Both the position numbers and the translations under genes were made by a program. Below, in pieces: positions 35,710-40,410 of a stretch of 40,410 nt of DNA; the stretch's first letter is position 1; each line of letters opens with the position of its first letter. The notes below the pieces were generated by a model. That model saw nothing but the letters and a program-made list of their open reading frames with translations. It did no database searches and was not told the DNA's origin. Source of the stretch: Chamaesiphon sp. 341R_metabat_111 (lineage in GTDB: Bacteria; Cyanobacteriota; Cyanobacteriia; Cyanobacteriales; Chamaesiphonaceae). The stretch spans positions 1 to 40,410 of the forward strand of contig JANXVE010000072.1 of assembly GCA_025351825.1 (NCBI GenBank), in the 5' to 3' direction.

Positions 35710-36447
35710 TTAGTCCCATTCCGAGATAGCTCGATCCTCAGATTCGCGGATCTGTTGGTGAAGATTTTGCCAATCGACTGATGCGCTGGACTTGTCAATT
35801 AATAATTTACCATCATGTAGATATAATAATCGATCGCTAAATCGTGCGGCTAATTCTAACTGATGATTAACCACAATCATTCCGATATTTTGCGATCGAC
35901 AGATAGTATTAATAGTGGTTAGAACTCGCTCTGCTGCGATAGTATCTAGACTAGCGATCGGCTCATCTAGTAGCAAAACTTGTGGCTGAGTAATCACACC
36001 TCTGGCGATCGAGACTAGCTGTTTTTGTCCGACTGATAGCTGTAGATGATTGCGATCGAACCAATCAGTCGGAATCTCAAATTGGTCGGCAACTGTCAAG
36101 ACTCGCTGTTTGATTTCTGCCGCACCTAACGATCTCAATTGCAACGGATAAGCCAACGCTTCCCGCACATTCATTCCCAATAGTTGTGGAGTCTGACTGA
36201 CTAGCATCACTCGCTGACGAAGGGTAACTGGTGAGATCGATCGATAGTCGTCACCATTGAGCAAGATCTGGCCACTTGTCGGCTCACTCAGGCGATTTAG
36301 CAACCGCAGCAGGGTACTTTTTCCCGCCCCAGTAATTCCAGTCAAAGTAACACATTCACCCGCCGCTAGACTGAAAGAAATATCAGTTAGTAATCGGTGC
36401 GTAAAATTAGGCGGAGTGTAATCGATCGACTTAAGTTGAAGTAACAA
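35710..36447 (-). CDS. Stand-alone ABC transporter ATP-binding protein (FetA/YbbL-like)
   Basis: 245 residues, a single ATPase domain: Walker A GITGAGKST near residue 39, Q-loop VSQTPQLLGMNV, signature LSVGQKQLVSIARG, Walker B VLLLDEP, and switch His in VVNHQLE. The signature has Val in place of the first Gly of LSGGQ. The VSQTPQLLG segment resembles E. coli FetA (YbbL), which works with permease FetB. No permease is adjacent: the convergent neighbour is the HlyD gene and the upstream gene is dapF. Its partner must be encoded elsewhere, or it acts outside transport. Involvement with the peptide exporter is unlikely because the strand is opposite. Confidence 0.85.
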   Translation of the reverse strand: MLLQLKSIDYTPPNFTHRLLTDISFSLAAGECVTLTGITGAGKSTLLRLLNRLSEPTSGQILLNGDDYRSISPVTLRQRVMLVSQTPQLLGMNVREALAYPLQLRSLGAAEIKQRVLTVADQFEIPTDWFDRNHLQLSVGQKQLVSIARGVITQPQVLLLDEPIASLDTIAAERVLTTINTICRSQNIGMIVVNHQLELAARFSDRLLYLHDGKLLIDKSSASVDWQNLHQQIRESEDRAISEWD

Positions 36448-36514
36448 TTAGTAATTGGTGAATAGTGAATAGCAAGTTTAACTTAATTCAAGTCTCCCCA
36501 TTCCCCCCGCTTTA

Positions 36515-36561
36515 ATCAGGATTTAGAGGATTTACGGATTTTCAGGATTGAGTTGCTTGTG
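36515..36561. repeat. Dispersed repeat with AATCCTGAAAATCC wording, copy 2 (inverted)
   Basis: This is the reverse complement of the 22896-22943 repeat with small differences. It lies in the 145-bp spacer between dapF and the ABC ATPase gene. Confidence 0.75.
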
Positions 36562-36592
36562 CTATTTCAGTCCCCCCATCTCCCAGTCCCCA

Positions 36593-37438
36593 CTACTCCG
36601 CAACTTCCCCTTTAAATACTAACTCCGCAGGGCCAGTCATATAGACGCGGTTATCAGCTAGTGACCAGTGAATTTGGAGACAGCCGCCTGGAAGTTCTAC
36701 CGTGCAGGTGCGATCGGATTTTCCAGTCAATACTCCCGCTACGACCGTTGCACAGGCACCTGTACCGCAGGCGAGGGTGATTCCGGCACCGCGTTCCCAC
36801 ACGCGCATTCTCAGATAGTCAGGGCGGATCGCCTGCACAAATTCGGTATTAGTACGTTGGGGAAATGCAGGATGATGTTCAAATTTGGGGCCAATTGCGG
36901 CTAGCTCGATCGCATTGGCATCCTCTACAAACGTCATACAATGAGGATTGCCCATACTGACACAGGTAACGATCCAATTTTTGCCATCAACTTCGATCGA
37001 TTGATTCACGACTTGGTTATCCACCATCCCCAGACTAGTCGGGATTTCGGCGGCGGATAGACGGGGTTCACCCATATCAACCTGAACGTCACCGTCGATC
37101 GTTACCTCAGGTACGATCGTCCCTGCTAGAGTATGAATCTGATAGGTAACTTCCGTATCAACTTTGCCTTCCAACTCGGCAATAAACTTTGCCATACAGC
37201 GGATCCCATTGCCGCACATTTCTGGCTCCGAACCATCGGAATTGAAAATCCGCATGGTGTAATCAGCCCCTGCCTGTCCAGGCAACACAAAAATTATCCC
37301 ATCAGCACCGATCCCAAAATGTCGATCGCACCAAATAACTGCCTCCTCTGGGTCAATAATGGGAGTATCACTGTGACGATTGTCAATTAATATAAAATCG
37401 TTACCTAAGCCTTGATATTTGCTAAATGCGATCGACAT
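36593..37438 (-). CDS. dapF: Diaminopimelate epimerase
   Basis: 281 residues, full length. DapF converts LL- to meso-diaminopimelate, the precursor of lysine and of the peptidoglycan cross-link residue. It is a PLP-independent racemase using two cysteines, both visible: the first in [15 protein letters not shown] and the second in [15 protein letters not shown]. The N-terminus [20 protein letters not shown] and the segment [10 protein letters not shown] are standard. The reading frame begins directly at the conserved Met-Ser-Ile-Ala. The next gene upstream on this strand is the TPR-CHAT gene, 166 bp away across a repeat element. Confidence 0.97.
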   Translation of the reverse strand: MSIAFSKYQGLGNDFILIDNRHSDTPIIDPEEAVIWCDRHFGIGADGIIFVLPGQAGADYTMRIFNSDGSEPEMCGNGIRCMAKFIAELEGKVDTEVTYQIHTLAGTIVPEVTIDGDVQVDMGEPRLSAAEIPTSLGMVDNQVVNQSIEVDGKNWIVTCVSMGNPHCMTFVEDANAIELAAIGPKFEHHPAFPQRTNTEFVQAIRPDYLRMRVWERGAGITLACGTGACATVVAGVLTGKSDRTCTVELPGGCLQIHWSLADNRVYMTGPAELVFKGEVAE

Positions 37439-37563
37439 AAATTAGGGGGTGGAGGGTAGGGGTCAGAAAGAATCTTGCTTCTTCCTCTTTGAGCTAGCGT
37501 GTATGCAGAAGTCTATTAGAGATGATGCGGAGATCTTTACCCCACCCAACCTCCCCTTAGAAA

Positions 37564-37729
37564 GCTACCGTGTATACACAAGTTTTATTTGCTTCGTTTC
37601 TAGGTTAATTGCCCCCTAAATCCCCCAATTCTGGGGGACTTTCCAGAGATTGGCTCCCCCAGAATTGGGGGCTGGGGGGCGAATCGATCGAGTATTCACC
37701 AGATTCTCGACTTGTGTATACACGGTAGC
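37564..37729. mobile_element. Inverted-repeat element that forms the end of the TPR-CHAT gene
   Basis: Perfect 20-bp ends, GCTACCGTGTATACACAAGT (37564-37583) and its complement (37710-37729), enclose a second stem of TCCCCCAATTCTGGGGG type. The length is 166 bp. The element supplies the last 40 codons and the stop of the minus-strand CHAT gene. No clear target-site duplication is seen, though C-rich repeat remnants flank both sides (37525-37560 and 37730-37745). Confidence 0.75.
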
Positions 37730-40082
37730 CTCCGAGGAGGGGATTTTCACTGGCTTCGGTTTGGGTGGGATTTATAGGGAGGGGGACGAAGGGGATTTGG
37801 TGGAGGAGTAAATGCGGTACCAAAACTAGTTCTTGGATGTCGTGGAGGTGATTGGCAATAAGCTGGGAGAGTTGCAGCCGATCGGCGATCTCTGCGAGTA
37901 CTAATGGCATTCGATCGCGCCATGCAGAATTATCTTTTTGTCTGTAAGGGTTGAGCCAGTTTTCGATTAGCCATTGCTGAAATTCATTCCAGCCTTGTCC
38001 GGTGCAGGTAAATAGCTCAGGCTCTTGGTTTTGTTTGAGGATGAAGATGTGGGTATGGTTGTTGGTGCTGTAACAGGTCAAAATCGCGGTGTGGGCGTTG
38101 GTAATTAGCTTTTCAATTTCTTTGTGAGAAATGGGCGAGATCGCAATCTGTCCGGCAAGTACGGGGTCGTGGGTGCGGATTTTGTTGTAGAGAATTTGTT
38201 TACGATCGGCTAGCGAACTGATTTTCTCATTATCTGCTCGTAAGGCTTGGCTATCTCGGCTAGTTTTGGCAACGGACATGGCTCGATCGCCATCTTCTCG
38301 GAGGTTGTCGATGTCCTCGTTGAGCTGTTGATATTCGGTCAAATAAGCTTGAATCTCATCGGGGACTTGAGCATTACCGTACAAATCTTTGCTAGCCATT
38401 AGTTCTACGAGTTGACGGCTACGAACGCGCTCGGTGTATTCGATCGCTCTTCGATAGTCTTTCAGATTAACGGCGCACTGAATGGCGTTTTCATAAACGC
38501 TGAGAGCTTCTTGTAAGACCCGCTGGCGTTCGGTGTCATCTACCGACCAACTGCGGGAGGTTTCGGTGGCTTGCATGGCGATTTCATAGGCATCGATCGC
38601 GAGTTGCCATTTGCTTTGCTGTAGGTAAGTACCACCTAGATTTCGAGTTGATCTGAAACAATCAATCGGCAATGCTTGATGGGCAAAAATCTCCAGTGAT
38701 AGTTTGTGACCCATGATTGCTAGTTCGAGATTCTCAGATTTATTTCCTTTAATCCTCTCTTGGTAGGTGTTAGCAAGGTTATTCTGGGTCGCTGCCCAGT
38801 CAATAGGAAAATTCTGCTTGGTTCTAATCTCCAGTGATAGTTTATGACCCACGATCGCTAGTTCGAGATTCTCAGATTTATTTCCTTTAATCCTCTCTTG
38901 GTATGCAGTCGCAATGTTATGCTGTATCCTTGCCCATTCAATCGGGAATTTCTCGCGAGTATATATTTTAAGTGATAGTTTATGACCCACGATCGCTAGT
39001 TCGATATTCTCAGATTTATTTCCTTTAATCCTCTCTTGGTATGCACTAGCAAGACTATCTTGAGTCCATGCCCACTCGACAGGAAAATCATCGATCGTAA
39101 AAATCTCCAGTGATAGTTTATGACCCACGATTGCTAGTTCGAGATTCTCAGATTGGTTTCCTCTAATCTTCTCTGTATATGAACTTGCAAGATCATGCTG
39201 AGTCATTGCCCAGTCAAAAGGAAAATTCTGCTTGGTTCTAATCTCCAGAGCTAATTTATAACACGCAATTGCCAGTTCGAGATTCTCAGATCTATCTCCT
39301 CTAATCCTATAACTGTAAGCAGTCGCAAGATTGTGCTGAGTCCTCGCCCAGTCAACGGGAAATTTTTCGCGAGTATATATTTCCAGCACAGCTTCAAAAC
39401 CCACAATCGCCAGTTCGAGATTCTTCGCGCGATCTCCTCTAATGCGTTTTAAGTAGGAATTGGCAAGATTATTCTGATTCGTAACCCACTCGGCAGAAAA
39501 ATTATTGATGGTGTAAATCTTCTGTGCTGATTTATAACTAGAAATCGCCAGTTCTATATTTTCAGCTTTATCTCCTCTAATTCTTTCTGAGTAACCATTG
39601 GCAAGACTACCTTGAATGAAAGCCCATGTTTCTGGATATTCTGTAACTGTAAATATTACTAGAATTACCTCATAGCAAGCAATAAATAAATCAATATTCA
39701 CAGCATTATTTCCCAGTGGAAATTCTTGAATCAGACTTCCAAATCTAAGAATGTTTGCGGCAGTCATTATTTGTGAAAATTCCGATATTTTCTCACTTGC
39801 CCAACCCTTCATGTCATCGATTATCTTACCTATTGGAGATTGCTGAATTAGAATGCCAAAAGCACTTATATCCTCTGCAATGGACTTTGGATTATCTCGG
39901 ATTCCTGAAAATTCAGCACTCGCTAGACCTCTCAATACATCAATCATTCGAGCATCTAGAAATGCTAAGTTTTGCTGTAGAAGTGGATAAATGACATCAG
40001 GATTCCCCTTACTCTCATCGATTGACTGTAGTACTCTCTTCAAAAACTCTAGTTGTTTCCCTGAATCCTGTATGTCCGTCAT
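37605..40082 (-). CDS. TPR-CHAT domain protein with disrupted C-terminus
   Basis: 825 residues. The N-terminal helical region (FLKRVLQSIDESKGNPDVIYPLLQQNL) is common in cyanobacterial CHAT proteins. Seven TPR-like repeats of exactly 46 residues occupy 145-466 (pattern FPxxWAxTQxNLAxxYxxRIxGxxxENLELAI). Next come an eighth degenerate repeat, a coiled region, and the start of a caspase-like CHAT domain from about 640 (AILTCYSTNNHTHIFIL, DIQELVLVPHLLLHQIPFVPLP). CHAT proteases cut partner proteins, often in stress or immune signalling. Here the chain passes into an inverted-repeat element at about residue 786, and the part that should hold the catalytic His and Cys is absent. The product is probably not a working protease. 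Confidence 0.85.
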   Translation of the reverse strand: MTDIQDSGKQLEFLKRVLQSIDESKGNPDVIYPLLQQNLAFLDARMIDVLRGLASAEFSGIRDNPKSIAEDISAFGILIQQSPIGKIIDDMKGWASEKISEFSQIMTAANILRFGSLIQEFPLGNNAVNIDLFIACYEVILVIFTVTEYPETWAFIQGSLANGYSERIRGDKAENIELAISSYKSAQKIYTINNFSAEWVTNQNNLANSYLKRIRGDRAKNLELAIVGFEAVLEIYTREKFPVDWARTQHNLATAYSYRIRGDRSENLELAIACYKLALEIRTKQNFPFDWAMTQHDLASSYTEKIRGNQSENLELAIVGHKLSLEIFTIDDFPVEWAWTQDSLASAYQERIKGNKSENIELAIVGHKLSLKIYTREKFPIEWARIQHNIATAYQERIKGNKSENLELAIVGHKLSLEIRTKQNFPIDWAATQNNLANTYQERIKGNKSENLELAIMGHKLSLEIFAHQALPIDCFRSTRNLGGTYLQQSKWQLAIDAYEIAMQATETSRSWSVDDTERQRVLQEALSVYENAIQCAVNLKDYRRAIEYTERVRSRQLVELMASKDLYGNAQVPDEIQAYLTEYQQLNEDIDNLREDGDRAMSVAKTSRDSQALRADNEKISSLADRKQILYNKIRTHDPVLAGQIAISPISHKEIEKLITNAHTAILTCYSTNNHTHIFILKQNQEPELFTCTGQGWNEFQQWLIENWLNPYRQKDNSAWRDRMPLVLAEIADRLQLSQLIANHLHDIQELVLVPHLLLHQIPFVPLPINPTQTEASENPLLGGYRVYTSRESGEYSIDSPPSPQFWGSQSLESPPELGDLGGN
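38685..39650. repeat. Seven tandem 138-bp repeats inside the TPR-CHAT gene
   Basis: The repeats encode the seven 46-residue TPR-like units. DNA identity is highest among the three units nearest the C-terminal side (38685-39098), where TTCTCAGATTTATTTCCTTT recurs at intervals of exactly 138 bp. This indicates recent unit duplication or gene conversion. Confidence 0.88.
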
Positions 40083-40410
40083 CTTCCTTATCTCTAATCT
40101 CTAAGTAGTAAAAAACTATACAAACACAATAGACTTATATTTCTGCATATATTTATAACTCCCCTGTCAGTATCAATTAAGAACAAAAATATCTCAACTA
40201 TCTCATCAATCTGCCGCGAGTCAACGATTTATCTCTTAAATCCCAATAATCAAGAAGCGATTCCCGATTCCAGTCCGTTCGCTGATTTTGGAAGAGAAAA
40301 AAGAATTAAGTCTTACAAGGCTTGAGATCTAGCTGATACAGAGATGCAGGCAAATTCATCAATGAAAGAATCCTTCTCTGAAGCTCGGACAGAGGCGTAA
40401 TGAAAAAAGT
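40083..40410. other. Spacer upstream of the TPR-CHAT gene
   Basis: 328 bp, AT-rich, with no supported gene. A plus-strand ATG at 40400 preceded by GAGG, giving Met-Lys-Lys, could begin a gene that continues outside the window, but only three full codons are visible. Confidence 0.4.

Noticed and set aside
36668-36904. 78-codon open frame opposite dapF
   Set aside because: It is antisense to the conserved dapF catalytic region and has no family resemblance.
40400-40410. Start of a further gene (Met-Lys-Lys) at the right edge
   Set aside because: Too few codons are visible to support a call; noted only in the spacer entry.

Overview
The window is chromosomal DNA of a cyanobacterium. The evidence is the split atp operon in the cyanobacterial order (atp1, a, c, b', b, delta, alpha, gamma, with beta and epsilon absent), a Ycf37-like photosystem I assembly gene, very frequent CGATCG words including the HIP1 octamer GCGATCGC (for example 1643-1650), two Uma2 (DUF820) genes, and many seven-base short tandem repeats and small inverted-repeat elements. 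I cannot name the genus with confidence.

Layout. 1-1319 (minus): a partial phosphate-binding-like protein behind a PspA/IM30-like coiled-coil gene. 1472-5477 (plus): aspartase-like lyase, Uma2 protein, hemE, 3-methyladenine DNA glycosylase. 5704-6186: NlpC/P60 hydrolase. 6276-12860 (minus): the atp operon, whose alpha-gamma junction is filled with hairpin repeats. 13073-14518 (plus): Ycf37-like TPR protein and fabG, convergent with ftsH (14927-16774, minus). 16980-19274: PabC-like enzyme (minus), Uma2 and nadC (plus). 19476-23273 (minus): polyprenyl-phosphate sugar transferase, Orn/Lys/Arg decarboxylase, 2Fe-2S ferredoxin. 23352-25096 (plus): secreted serine protease and rpsD. 25218-27800 (minus): moaA, a VOC protein and a cysteine synthase-like enzyme. 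28119-28598: ispF.

28976-35628 (plus) is the most interesting region. It is a self-contained peptide-export locus: an AraC-family regulator, four short double-glycine-leader precursor peptides, a C39-peptidase ABC transporter (PCAT) and an HlyD-family adaptor. No modification enzyme is present. The AraC regulator carries a C-terminal tail that aligns without gaps to the 16-residue leader motif of the four precursors and ends in the same Gly-Gly. This suggests that the transporter peptidase that matures the precursors may also bind or cut the regulator, coupling export to transcription. I know of no described system with this arrangement.

35710-40082 (minus) holds a lone ABC ATPase, dapF and a large TPR-CHAT gene. 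An inverted-repeat element has replaced the end of the CHAT domain in that gene, removing the region where the protease dyad should lie. Small mobile or palindromic repeats shape several gene ends in this window: the stop codons of fabG, ftsH and nadC, the C-termini of the protease and the CHAT protein, and an in-frame palindrome inside the pabC-like gene. No tRNA, rRNA, CRISPR array or complete insertion sequence was recognised.
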